Shown here piece after piece: positions 1-10,075 of a stretch of DNA of 64,000 nucleotides. Source of the DNA: Ciborinia camelliae (taxonomy: Eukaryota; Ascomycota; Leotiomycetes; Helotiales; Sclerotiniaceae). The notes beneath the pieces were generated by a model. It was not told where the DNA came from, made no database searches, and saw only the letters and a program-made list of their open reading frames with translations. Every line of letters begins with the position of its first letter. Positions within the stretch are counted from its first letter, which is position 1. The stretch spans positions 2,286,250 to 2,350,249 of the forward strand of contig JANPYM010000009.1 in the NCBI GenBank assembly GCA_025890175.1, given 5' to 3'. Made by a program: the position numbers and the translations under genes.

Positions 1-179
1 AGAATGGGGAGGATTGGGAGGACCCTCGAGCTAGGAAGGAGCGGAAACGAGCGGAAGGTTTGAGGAGAGCTCAAGAAATGAGGGAGGCCAAGGAGAGGAG
101 TGAAGAAATGATGAGTAGGGGCTCGGATGAGCTTCCACTAGATTCCACGCCGGTAGATTATAGTGAAATCAACACCTGA
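1..179 (+). CDS. C-terminal end of an unidentified gene (5' partial)
   Basis: An open frame enters from the left edge (codons begin at base 3) and ends with TGA at 177-179, giving the last 58 residues of a protein. The stretch is rich in Arg, Lys and Glu with several Met (RAQEMREAKERSEEMM), as expected of a charged helix, followed by an acidic tail ending DYSEINT. No domain can be recognised from so short a tail. The case for coding is the absence of stops and the biased charged composition. The 3' ends of this gene and of the following minus-strand gene converge, with only about 200 bases between the two stop codons. Confidence 0.5.
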   Translation, partial: NGEDWEDPRARKERKRAEGLRRAQEMREAKERSEEMMSRGSDELPLDSTPVDYSEINT

Positions 180-386
180 TACATCTAACATATCATATCA
201 TCTAGTGATATAGTAACCAAAACTTCCATGCCATGCATTATTTCTGTTACACGTATTCTATTCTATACACAGTGGACCCGTAGACACCTTCATTGACCTC
301 TTTCCATCATTTGACCCTCATGTGCAAAATCGTTGACCGTCGCCCTCCCCCCCTCTCACATGTAAATACAACCACGCCCACCCAAC

Positions 387-1076
387 CTATCTAACAATAC
401 CCTCGACCCACTTCCCCTCCAACCTCCTAACCTCGCGTCTAAAAGCCTCCACCTCTCTATAACAATCCAAGGGCCTCCGATCATTAGCCCTCAAACACCT
501 GACGACCTCCGACTTCGCCGCCTCGACGCCCTCATCCAACTCCTGCACCTTCTTGCGCTGCTCCAACTTTTGCCTCAAGCCCTCGACATCCCTCTGCACG
601 GCATTGCGGCCCAACAAGCGCAAGCTATCACCCGCGGATTTCTCTTCCGACGGAGGCGCCGCTTCCTCGGCCGAGAGCCGGGCCGTCAATTCTTCAAAGT
701 CTCGGGAGGCGCGGTCTTGGAGTTTCTTGAGTTCGCTGGCGACCCGCGCTTGGATGTGGAGTTCGAGGGTTTTGGCCCGCGTGGAATCCGACTGCGGGTG
801 CGGTGTTAGATGGGGATTTTGCGAATCTTCCGGATTGGGGGATCCCCCCCATGGGAAACTGAACGTACCTCTGAGCTTGACTGTAAAGAATCGATAAGCT
901 GCTCCGAGAAGCGTACGGGTGTTTCACTGTGCCAGTAAATAAATATTAGAGCTTGCTTGCTTCCTGGCTTGCGTAGGTTGCGAGAAACAGAGAAAGAAAA
1001 GAAGAAACAGGAAGAATTACCTAGCCCATACTTGAGCCTTAGGAGGATCCTCCGGTTTGGAAGCGCCCGAACCCAT
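387..1076 (-). CDS. MIC19: MICOS complex subunit Mic19 (DUF1690, AIM13-like)
   Basis: Three exons on the minus strand: 1076-1021, 926-869 and 791-387, coding for 172 residues. Exon lengths (56, 58, 405) keep one frame and all borders are GT/AG. The start MGSGASKP has Gly at position 2 and a Ser at position 6, a myristoylation-type N-terminus known for Mic19. The middle exon gives SETPVRFSEQLIDSLQ, typical of the family, followed by a long coiled coil and a C-terminal part with CLRANDRRPLDCYREVEAF, where the two cysteines form a CX(n)C pair as in CHCH-type MICOS subunits. The protein sits on the inner mitochondrial membrane in the intermembrane space and helps to hold cristae junctions. I am confident of the family; the exact exon 1/2 junction is inferred from consensus and frame. 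Confidence 0.88.
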
Positions 1077-4000
1077 AATGAACTGGTGAAGCAAGAGACA
1101 AGACAATCGCTCGAAAAAGATGTGGATTTACAATGGTGACCTCACACGACGGGGAGCTTGGAATTTCCTCACCCGGCTGCTGCAAGGTTCGCTGAAAATC
1201 GTCGGGATTGATGCCTGATGGCCTCATCTCGGTGGAATATTCTTCCATGACCGAGATGATGGATGGTTTGGCCATACCTAGGTGGCTGGGTATCTATCAT
1301 ATGGATGTGGCTGATGGTGTATTTTCGTCAACTAGGTCCACAGGATCCAGAGAGCAAGCAGGACGATCAATTTCAATAAAGATCAACCAAACTAAACCTC
1401 ATTCATATATACATCATCTCCCACCGACCCAACTGAGCACAATAATCAAAAGATGCCAAAAAGGTTAATTCAAGTCCCGCAAGGTAAAAATGATCTCTGA
1501 TAGGTAATTTATGTATAGTATAGTAATTTATCCATCCTTCCTCCCCTATAGCCTAAAATTCACAATCACTCGAGAGAATCAGATATGTAGATCGATTAAA
1601 TAATCGCAAGAATTTTGAACTTGGGAGGAGGTGGGTTTATCTCATGATTTCTCGTCTCATCTCATTTCATCTTATCCCATCATCAAGATTCCCATCGAGT
1701 TTTTGTTTTAAGGTACCTATAGTACCCGGTTTTCATAGATGAATGGATGGATGGAAGGATTTTTATTCCCAGAGTATTTTCCACAAGACTTTTGAAACGA
1801 GTGGGCGTTTCCGTTTGATGGGCTTGGCGCTTCTTTACAGATGGTTGGTAGCTACACCTACACCTACATCCCCAAGGGTATCTAGATCCTTCGAGATATT
1901 CGGATGCATGCATACGTGCGTGGGGAAACCTTTTGATCGATAATTGTGAGATCTGCTGGAGACTGGAGACTGGAAGGTTGGGTTTGAGAGTTTGGACGTT
2001 CGATCGTCCTCTCGTATCGTATCATATCGTATGGTGAAGACGCGGAGTTGGGGGTTCCTGGGAGGAGAAATTACTCGAGGGGTTTTTTCTTTCTCTCTTA
2101 CACCACCGTGCTATTCTACCGAAAGGGAAGAGGGTCTTCCTGATTGATTGATGGAGGATGAGGAAGGAAATTGGAAATAGCTCAATCGATTCCTATAGAT
2201 TTACCCAAGCGTTCCTATCTTGCTGTGCTATATAATCTCGACTCTCGACTCGCCAGAAAAGAGCGTGCGTTCTCGGATGGCTTGAATATGCTATGATATA
2301 ATATGATATGATATAATATTCTCGAGGAAGATGACGGCATGAACGGAATTACAGTACGTACATCTATCTATCTATCTATCTATTTGATGACAGCCATAGC
2401 AACCTGGAGGCTGGATAGAATTATGTAGGTATATGATTGATTATGATTGATGATGATTGATGATGATGATGATATCCACGTCACAAATAAAGTACTGTAC
2501 CTACAGAGCGCATCTGCGTATCTGCGTATCTGCGTATCTAAAACCCCTGAGCTAGGTATGTATGTATGTATGTATGAACCGGATTACGCATTTCCATAGA
2601 ATAGAAGCTTGAACTATGAAGCCATCAAGGGCTGGCTGGCTGGCTGTTAACGGACAATGAACGATATATGGTATCACAGACGATACGGCACCATGAAAAC
2701 AGAGGATGAATCCCGAGGTCATTGATAACCAACCGTTTTCGCATCAGTACCGTACGTTCATGGATATCTACAGTCCTCCCAGCTTCAACGTCTATCTGCC
2801 TCTCAAAGCTCCCCCTTGAAATATGTTTGTTTCGTCTTGGCTGGCCTGTCTAGTACCCAAGGAATAATTTAGTAATCTAGTACTCTAGTCATCCTACCGA
2901 GTAATCTTATACCGTATGGATTATATCATATCATATCATTAAAATATCCGTCTCTTCTTTTTCCCACCTACGTACTACTGTACCTATGGTCCTAATAAGT
3001 AGGTAAGCTCGCACTCGCTAGGATCCATTCAATCAATGGATTTCTCTATCTACTATGTAGATACCAATCCGTCATGATAAAATCCGAGCATGATAAAATC
3101 TGACCATGACCATGCATAACCATAACATGGACCGTCGGTCCTCTCACGATCCTTCCCAAAGAATACCCAAGTTTCCCATTTTAAAAGTTACCCCTAATAC
3201 ACCTACACCCCTGAGTTGATCATGCATGCATACATAAATCGTCAAATTATCACGGGTTATCATGTTTGTTTACATGCATGCATAGGTATGCATATCCCGT
3301 TTCAAAACATCGCAACCAATTGGAAGATGGAATTGAGGAGGGAGGTTGTGGTTGTGTTACTATGATTCTTCTTCTCTCTGGATTCTTACCCAATAATCCC
3401 ACGGATGGATGACAAAGACATCCATCGGTTGTAATGATGAAGGGTCAAAACATGGTACTAGGTAGGTAAACAACCAACCAACCGGTTGAACCTACCTATC
3501 AATTGAAACTTTCCCCTCCTCTCCTCTCCTCTCTTCTCCTTGTGAAACTTTGACCCTTTCCTTTCCTTTCCTTGCACTCTCTTTCTAGATACACATACAT
3601 ACACACACACACACATACACACCCGTGGACATACACACACAATACAATACCTACAATACATACAGTACATGCATGATTTGCATATCCGCAGATAATAAGA
3701 TCTCCACTCCCCTCAACCCGATCCATGCGTGCGAAATGCTTATATTTGATGATGGGATTAAAATGACAGGTCCATCCATCCATCCATCCATATAGTTCAA
3801 TTTGGCTTGTCATATCAGGCCGGGGGAGATTAATCAATCCATCAATCAATCAATCGAATCCAGTTACCAGTACTGTACAACATTAATCCGATTCGAAGAG
3901 GAGATATGAATCATTTGGTATGGTTTGTATTGATTGATACAATTGATACAATAATACAATGCGAGAGAGATTTTGGTATTGTTTGTATAGTAGGTACCTA

Positions 4001-5332
4001 TTCTTGGTGAGGTATCCATTTTCTTCTTTTCTCCAGCTAGGTCTCTCTATTCCTCTTGCAGGTAGGAGGTGTATACAGAACAGACAGTAGGTACCGGAAT
4101 CAATTGAATTTCTATTGATTGAGTGTACTTACTATAGGATACTGAGTACGGTAGCACATGCGGAGTATAATACTGATCTGATTATCTTCTTGTCTTCATC
4201 AAAATCGAAGGCTTTATTTCCTATTTGGATGATATTTGGATGATATTTGGATATGGATTTATATTGAGTGCACCCGCTGTGCAATATATCTGATTCACAC
4301 AACCTTTTTCGCGCCCTAACCCAAGGGAGGGGATCCACCATAAACATATCGAAAAGATTACCATAATTAACATCCATTATTATGACCATCCGTGGTCCGT
4401 CCCTTTTTTTTTAAACCAACATCTCAAATCTTAAGTTCTTTCATTCTCTCATATGATTGACCACGACCACGACCACGACCCTCACCCTTCTCCCCCCCCA
4501 CATCTCCTTTCGAAAAGGGATCCCCGGTCCCTTGCGCAGCGCATACCAGCTTTGCCAAGAAACACAGGCCAAAAATATAACATCACCTTCTTTATCGCCC
4601 ATCTCTTTGTCTTGGATCTTTGACTCTCTTGTCTCTTTTGACTCGAGATCTTCACTTGTTAACAAAGACACTTTTTTTTTTTAATTCATTCACTCATTTA
4701 CTTTCATAAAGTCCTGGAGACTTTATTCTTCTTTGATTTGTCAATAATCAATCATTCAATCCATTCATCACTCATCACTCATTCATCATTCTCTCTATTC
4801 TCCATTCTCCATCCGCCATTCACACTCATTGATTATTTTTATTTCCTGTACTTTGTCCTGTACCTGTACTGTAGAATAAAGAATTGAGAAATCGTCATTT
4901 GTTTCTATTCTTGAACCATTCATTCATTTATATCAATAACGCAACAACGCCAGAACAAAGATCTTTCTACCTTTCGCCCTGCAGCTTTCACAGCATGTCC
5001 CTTATTGAATATCACATCGCTTTGTTCTCCGAACAAGAACAATAGACTGGGGGACGATTTAAATACCGGCCAAGCGATACAACAATAGAGAACAATAAGA
5101 CAATAGAACTCGAGTTTTATTGTAAGTAGATACCGTCCCCCCCTTCGAACGTCATTTTCGAATCTCGAATCTCGAACCCCATAGACCAAAACGAAACCTC
5201 GAAATTAATATTTACAACCCAACAACTTCGAAGCATTTAGATTACATAGAAAGGTCTCTTCTACATACTTCGGACAATAACCAGAACATATAAAACTTTG
5301 TGTCGAATAATACAGTAAACAAAAAAATAAAG
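1077..5332. other. Intergenic region rich in microsatellites, no gene seen
   Basis: No open frame here has coding character. The stretch is the shared upstream region of two divergent genes, MIC19 (minus) and the ferric-reductase-like gene (plus). It holds short tandem repeats such as (TATC)n at 2361-2384, (GAT)n near 2440-2472, (CA)n at 3601-3620, CATC repeats near 3772-3792 and many TAC/GTA motifs. The last 900 bases before 5333 are pyrimidine-rich, as is common in fungal promoters and 5' leaders. Confidence 0.6.
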
Positions 5333-7159
5333 ATGGCGTCCCTCGTTGACCCTGCCAAAGCGTTCACCACCACACAAGATGCAACCACAACACAAGCAGC
5401 TGCAACACCTAGTAACACGATAGGGATGTACGCCACCGAGTTGAATGGCGTCAACCAAAACGTCAATAACCTTTTACGAGATGTTTTATGGTGGTGCTTG
5501 GGGATCATGGCAATGATCATCTTCGTCTTCAGGATGGTGCATAGAGCAAAGTCACACCTCCGACATATGACAGGGATGAACAGCAACGCGAATCAACAGA
5601 GATATTTCCAGATAAATAGATCGAGTTGGTGGAAGGTCAAGAAGCATTTGTTGTATGCGCCGTTATGGAATAAACGTCACAACAGAGAATTCAAGTTGTC
5701 GTCAGCGGTCAACATGGGAACCCTCCCATCAAGATGGCATGCACTACTCTTGATCGTTTACCTGTCCATGAACGTCGCCTATACCCTGGTTTTGGACTAC
5801 AACAGAAGTAACCAGTATTCCATCATCGCCGAGCTGAGAGGAAGATCTGGTGTTCTCGCTGTGTGTAACATGATCGCACTTGTTATTCTTGCCGGACGCA
5901 ACAATCCCCTCATTGGATGGCTCCAAATCAGTTTCGATACCTATAACTTATTGCACCGATGGATGGGAAGGATGGTGGTGTTGGAATCTCTCGTACACAC
6001 GTCAGCTTGGGCATATGTTCAACATGCGGATACGGGATTTTCCGGTGTCTGGGATAAACTTTTGCACGATCCATTCTGTTCCTATGGGATGATGGGTACC
6101 GCTGCATTTGTCCTCATCCTCCTCACATCCCCATCCCCAATTCGTCACGCTTTCTACGAAACCTTCCTCAACCTCCACATCATCTTGGCCGCCGTCGCCA
6201 TCGCCGGTGTTTGGATTCATTGCGATATCCCAAACCTTCCTCAAAAACCTTACATCCGTGCCGTCGCCTTTCTCTGGGTCGCCGATCGCGTCTTCAGAAT
6301 GGCCCGCATCATCTGGTGTAACTACAGTACCAAAGGCTGGACCACCGCTTCCATCGAAGCCATGCCCGGAGATGCCTGCCGTGTCACCATGCACCTCCCC
6401 AAGAAACTCGAAGTCAAGCCCGGCTCTCACGCCTATCTTCGTTTCGCCAAACTCAATTTCTGGGAGTCCCATCCATTCTCCATTGCGTGGGTGGTTCATC
6501 GCCCAATCTTCTCCTCCGAACTCCCGCTCAACGAGAAGAAGCTCGTTTTAGAAGAACAAACAACCGACATCAGTTTTGTCATCCATGCGCAAACGGGATT
6601 GACTCGTCGCCTCTTCGATGCTGCCAAAGTCGCCAGCCCACGTGCTCTGAAACTCAAAGCCGCATTCGAAGGACCGTATGCCGGACACCATTCTCTCGAT
6701 TCCTACGGGCACGCCGTCCTCTTCGCCGGCTCCTCGGGCATCACCCATCAAATCCCCTACGTGCAACACCTCATCAAAGGCTTCAACGACGGCACCATCG
6801 CCACGAAAAAGGTCCTCCTCGTCTGGATCATCCGCGACGTCGAACACCTCGAATGGGTGCGGCCGTGGATGGACGAAATCCTGCGCATGGATGGCCGTCG
6901 CGACATCCTCACCATCAAGCTCTTCGTCACCAAACCGAAAAACCCCAAGGAAATCCACTCGCCCAGCGCCACGGTGCAGATGCTGCCCGGGCGCCCCAAC
7001 ATCAACCTCCTGCTGCAGACCGAGGTCCGCGAACAGGTCGGCGCCATGTGCGTCACGGTCTGTGGACCGGGCGCCCTGCAGGATAGCATTCGTGAGGCGG
7101 TGAGGGATGTTCAGGAACATGGCGTGGTGGATTTTATCGAGGAGAGCTTTACTTGGTAG
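5333..7159 (+). CDS. Ferric reductase-like transmembrane flavocytochrome (FRE/NOX family)
   Basis: Intronless, 608 residues from the ATG at 5333 (preceded by AAAG; an in-frame ATG lies 11 codons upstream at 5300 but has a poorer context). The protein has a membrane segment near residues 45-70, then a ferric reductase-like core with two pairs of haem-ligand histidines spaced 14 apart: His208/His222 (HRWMGRM..LVHTSAW) and His282/His296 (LHIILAA..WIHCD). The cytosolic half carries the FAD-binding motif HPFSIAW (His380), an NADPH-binding glycine motif AGSSGITH near residue 466, CGPGAL near 577 and the aromatic C-terminus ESFTW typical of the superfamily. It should move electrons from NADPH through FAD and two haems across a membrane to reduce ferric or cupric ions. 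Family placement is firm. Metal specificity and membrane (plasma or vacuolar) cannot be told; no cleavable signal peptide is evident. Confidence 0.9.
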   Translation: MASLVDPAKAFTTTQDATTTQAAATPSNTIGMYATELNGVNQNVNNLLRDVLWWCLGIMAMIIFVFRMVHRAKSHLRHMTGMNSNANQQRYFQINRSSWWKVKKHLLYAPLWNKRHNREFKLSSAVNMGTLPSRWHALLLIVYLSMNVAYTLVLDYNRSNQYSIIAELRGRSGVLAVCNMIALVILAGRNNPLIGWLQISFDTYNLLHRWMGRMVVLESLVHTSAWAYVQHADTGFSGVWDKLLHDPFCSYGMMGTAAFVLILLTSPSPIRHAFYETFLNLHIILAAVAIAGVWIHCDIPNLPQKPYIRAVAFLWVADRVFRMARIIWCNYSTKGWTTASIEAMPGDACRVTMHLPKKLEVKPGSHAYLRFAKLNFWESHPFSIAWVVHRPIFSSELPLNEKKLVLEEQTTDISFVIHAQTGLTRRLFDAAKVASPRALKLKAAFEGPYAGHHSLDSYGHAVLFAGSSGITHQIPYVQHLIKGFNDGTIATKKVLLVWIIRDVEHLEWVRPWMDEILRMDGRRDILTIKLFVTKPKNPKEIHSPSATVQMLPGRPNINLLLQTEVREQVGAMCVTVCGPGALQDSIREAVRDVQEHGVVDFIEESFTW

Positions 7160-9200
7160 GAAGGTAGGAGAAGGGATTTTTTTTGGAGATTAGGAATCGG
7201 ATCGGATCGGATTGGAATTGGAATCGGTGTTGGAAACTTGGTGTTGGTGTTGGTGTTGTCTTCTTTTTATCAACATACACAACACATAACACACACATTT
7301 TTATTTTAATACCTAGAGAAGAAGATCTAGAGAGAGGAGATAAACCCACCAGTAACCAGTATGCAAATTAACCATACTACTGGATGGATGGATGGACTGC
7401 GTTGAATAGGAATTGAATATAGTTGGAGGATCGGATTGAATCATTAGAATTGGGCGGGCTTGGAATTAGACCTAGCGGCCGGGCCCCTGTACATATAAAT
7501 ACATATATAAATAAATAAATTAGAAAATATAACATATAAAATTAGAAAATTAGAAAATATAAATGGAAAATTGAAAAATCATGATTGAAAAATTATGATT
7601 GAGTGAAGAGTGAGTGAAACGGAAGAGAGAGTGAGTGAGTGAGAGAGTGTATTACCAATATATAAATATATAAATTGAAAATAGAAAATTGGAAATAAAA
7701 TGGAAATATAAATATAAATGGAAAATTGAAAATTGAAAAAACATGAGTGAGTGAGAGTGAGAGAGTAAGAAAATAGAGAGAGAAGGGAGAATTGATAGAA
7801 TGAGAGAGGAAGAGAAAGAGAAAAGAGTGTGAGGGAATGGAAATAGAATCGAAGAATAGAATAGAATATATAAAAAAGGGAATGAATGGATAAAGATTTC
7901 GCATCCGGATAGCCTCATCGCATTTTAACTAACAAAAGCGATGAGGCTAGCGTTAGCGGGAGTGGAGGGGAGTTGGGGGATAGGAAAGGGATATTGGGAA
8001 GGGATATTGGGAAGGGATATATAATGATAATCATGATTTGGGGGGTTTGAATTTCCAGGAAGTTGGGGTTTTGGAGGGTTTTTGGAGGGTTTTGGGGGGG
8101 GGGATGTGAAAGGGGGAGTGNNNNNNNNNNGAGTGATGTGGTGTGGTGTGGTGTGATATGAGGTAGGGAGGTAGGTATAGTAGGTAGGTATAGTAGGTAA
8201 GGTATAGTAGGTAAGGTAAGGTCACCTACCTACCTGGTGGCGTGATTGATTTCGTGATTTCGTGATTTCGTGAGTGGAATGTAGGTAGGTAGGTAGGTAG
8301 TGGAGAGGAAAGGTGGGAGAGATGGGAGAGGTAGATTGAAGTTGGATATTTTTGGAGATGGATTGTCAACTAGTGGTAGTAACCAACCTAACCTAACCTA
8401 ACCTAACTTAGGTAATTAGTAGAGGGAGAGAAGGAGAGAAAGAAAGAGGGAAAGAGCTGGAGGAGAGGGGAAGAGGGGGAGAGAGGGAAGGGAGGGAGGA
8501 AGGATTACCCAAACTGGGAGATAATATCTATTAATCTTGCATTCCTCTGGAAGTGGAAGTGGAAGTGGAAGTAGAAGTAGAAGTAGTCCTGATGAAGCTG
8601 GAGATATCAGATCTTATATGATAAAAAGTAGAGAAATAGGGAAGTGTATATAAAGTAAATATTTAGGTACCTAGGTAGGTAGGGTATATTAAAATAATAA
8701 GTAAGTAGGTAGGTATTTAGGCCTAAGGATATTAAATACATCTTATGACCCTCCAGCTCCAGCTGGCTACAGCAGCCAGAATAAAGTAATGAAATAGGTG
8801 GTGCGTATTAGTGAGTGTGGATGTAATACCTCTAAGGAATGGGTGAAGGGTAGGTGAATGAGGAATATCTGCTTTCCTATATAGGTATATACATATTCAA
8901 ACTTCCCGGTCCTATATAATATTACCTACCTAGCTAGGTACCTAGTATCTAATAAAAATTAGAATTAGAATAGAATCCAAATCCTTTTTATAACATTGAA
9001 TATTGGATATTGAATATTAAAGGTCCTGGGTTGATTATTAGGTAGGTAGAGGGGAGGTAAGAGAGAAAGAAAGAAAAAGAGATGGATTTTAAGTTAAATC
9101 TTTTCACAGTATATCTTTTTATACTTTTCTCTCCAGCTATTGATACACAATAGTCAACTATTTAGTTCTCTACCTAGGTAATTCTTTACCTCCCTACCTA
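7160..9200. other. Repeat-rich intergenic region with assembly gap
   Basis: No gene seen. The region contains AT-rich and GA-rich simple sequence (7480-7880), (GGTA)n-type repeats (8160-8230, 8279-8300), purine-rich tracts (8420-8500) and (GGAAGT)n at 8552-8585. Minus-strand open frames here are pyrimidine-rich low complexity and were not accepted. Confidence 0.55.
8121..8130. other. Assembly gap (10 N)
   Basis: Ten consecutive N bases lie between a G-run and a GTGGT-type simple repeat. The gap size is probably a placeholder, so distances across it are unreliable. Confidence 0.99.
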
Positions 9201-9250
9201 GTCTGCCTCCACGGCAGTGGCCCCCGGAGGGCTAGCGGAGCGTTATTTTG
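9201..9250 (+). repeat. GC-rich double-hairpin dispersed repeat, copy 1
   Basis: A GC-rich unit in AT-rich surroundings. It contains the inverted repeat CTGCC-loop-GGCAG followed directly by TGGCCC-CCGGA-GGGCTA, then a short GC-rich tail ending near GGAGCG. The same core recurs at 9356-9405, at 62855-62900 and, inverted, at 60823-60869. Copies 1 and 2 also share flanking bases (CCTACCTA before, TTTTGATT after), suggesting a local tandem duplication. Confidence 0.8.
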
Positions 9251-9355
9251 ATTCATTATCTAGGTACTAATAGTTGATTTTTATTAATGGGAATATAGAA
9301 TGGAATAAATAAATTCAGTTATAAACAACTAGTTCTTTAGTTCTCTCCCTACCTA

Positions 9356-9405
9356 GTCTGCCTCCACGGCAGTGGCCCCCGGAGGGCTAGCGGAGCATTG
9401 TTTTG
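9356..9405 (+). repeat. GC-rich double-hairpin dispersed repeat, copy 2
   Basis: This is nearly identical to the unit at 9201-9250, including the GGGCTA variant of the second stem. It lies about 155 bases downstream in the same orientation, and the AT-rich bases around it (TTAATGGGAATATGGAATGG) resemble those after copy 1. The arrangement looks like a duplication of a segment that carried the repeat. Confidence 0.8.
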
Positions 9406-9433
9406 ATTTATTAATGGGAATATGGAATGGAAT

Positions 9434-9465
9434 GGGGGCAAGCCCCATAGCTCGCTGCGCTCGAA
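9434..9465 (+). repeat. Second GC-rich repeat module (GGGGCAAGCCCC type)
   Basis: A short inverted repeat GGGGC-AA-GCCCC is followed by CATAGCTCGCTGCGCTCGAA. The same module, with a slightly longer C-run, occurs at 62768-62808, where it again accompanies the double-hairpin repeat. The pairing in both places suggests that the two modules belong to one element or one family. Confidence 0.7.
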
Positions 9466-10075
9466 TTTGTATGGAGTGTTGATAGTTAATTAGCTATTAG
9501 TATGCAGAAGAGGACAGGAGAGAAGATGATACAGGACTCGTTGAATTTAAATTTGAAGTTATAAGATCGAATCAAAGGCCGAGGCTTTCCGTGTAACAAT
9601 GTAAAGAATGCTAGGTACTGGGATGAGGGCTTGTGAATCATAAGTAAGATTAAGTAAGATCTTACATAAACAGGCCGGCGAAACTAAGGTCCAACTCCGG
9701 GCATGGATTTCATTGGTCAAATGTGAGAATTCCCCCTCGCCCCGCAAAATCGGCATTAAAATTTATTCGGAAGGGCGTCACCCTCTATCGATTACCTTAT
9801 ATAAGTGAATTTTGATATTTGATGACTGTGACTGCCCAGGTGTGACTCAATATATTTATTTCTCTCTTGTATCCATCTCCATCTTATAAAAATCCCATTC
9901 GTCTTGACTATTTTATTACTTTTTTAAGATTCACATTGATTCTTTACAGCATTTCCTGCTTCAATTGCTCTTTCAAAAAGTACAAGAACAAACCAATTTT
10001 CCATCACAAAGCGGAAACTTCCAAAGTGTTTTTCACACAAAATTATTATCAACGCAACCCCGCGATTTCGTCAAA
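9466..10075. other. Upstream region of the isopropylmalate synthase gene
   Basis: About 600 bases without an accepted gene. The last 250 bases are AT- and pyrimidine-rich and end in CGTCAAA just before the start codon at 10076, so they probably hold the promoter and 5' leader of the leucine gene. A 77-codon frame at 9867-10100 overlaps the start and first intron and has no coding character. Confidence 0.5.

Noticed and set aside
3458..3849. Overlapping minus-strand frames with MYCMYC and VCVCVCMYV peptides
   Set aside because: They are translations of (CA)n and (GATA)-like microsatellites, with no motif or splice context.
6002..7120. Long frames on the minus strand and in other plus frames across the ferric reductase
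   Set aside because: They are by-products of high GC and codon bias inside the true coding frame; no motifs.
7593..8225. Minus-strand Ser/Phe/Leu-rich frames
   Set aside because: They come from GAGTGA/GGTA-type low-complexity DNA; one runs through the assembly gap.
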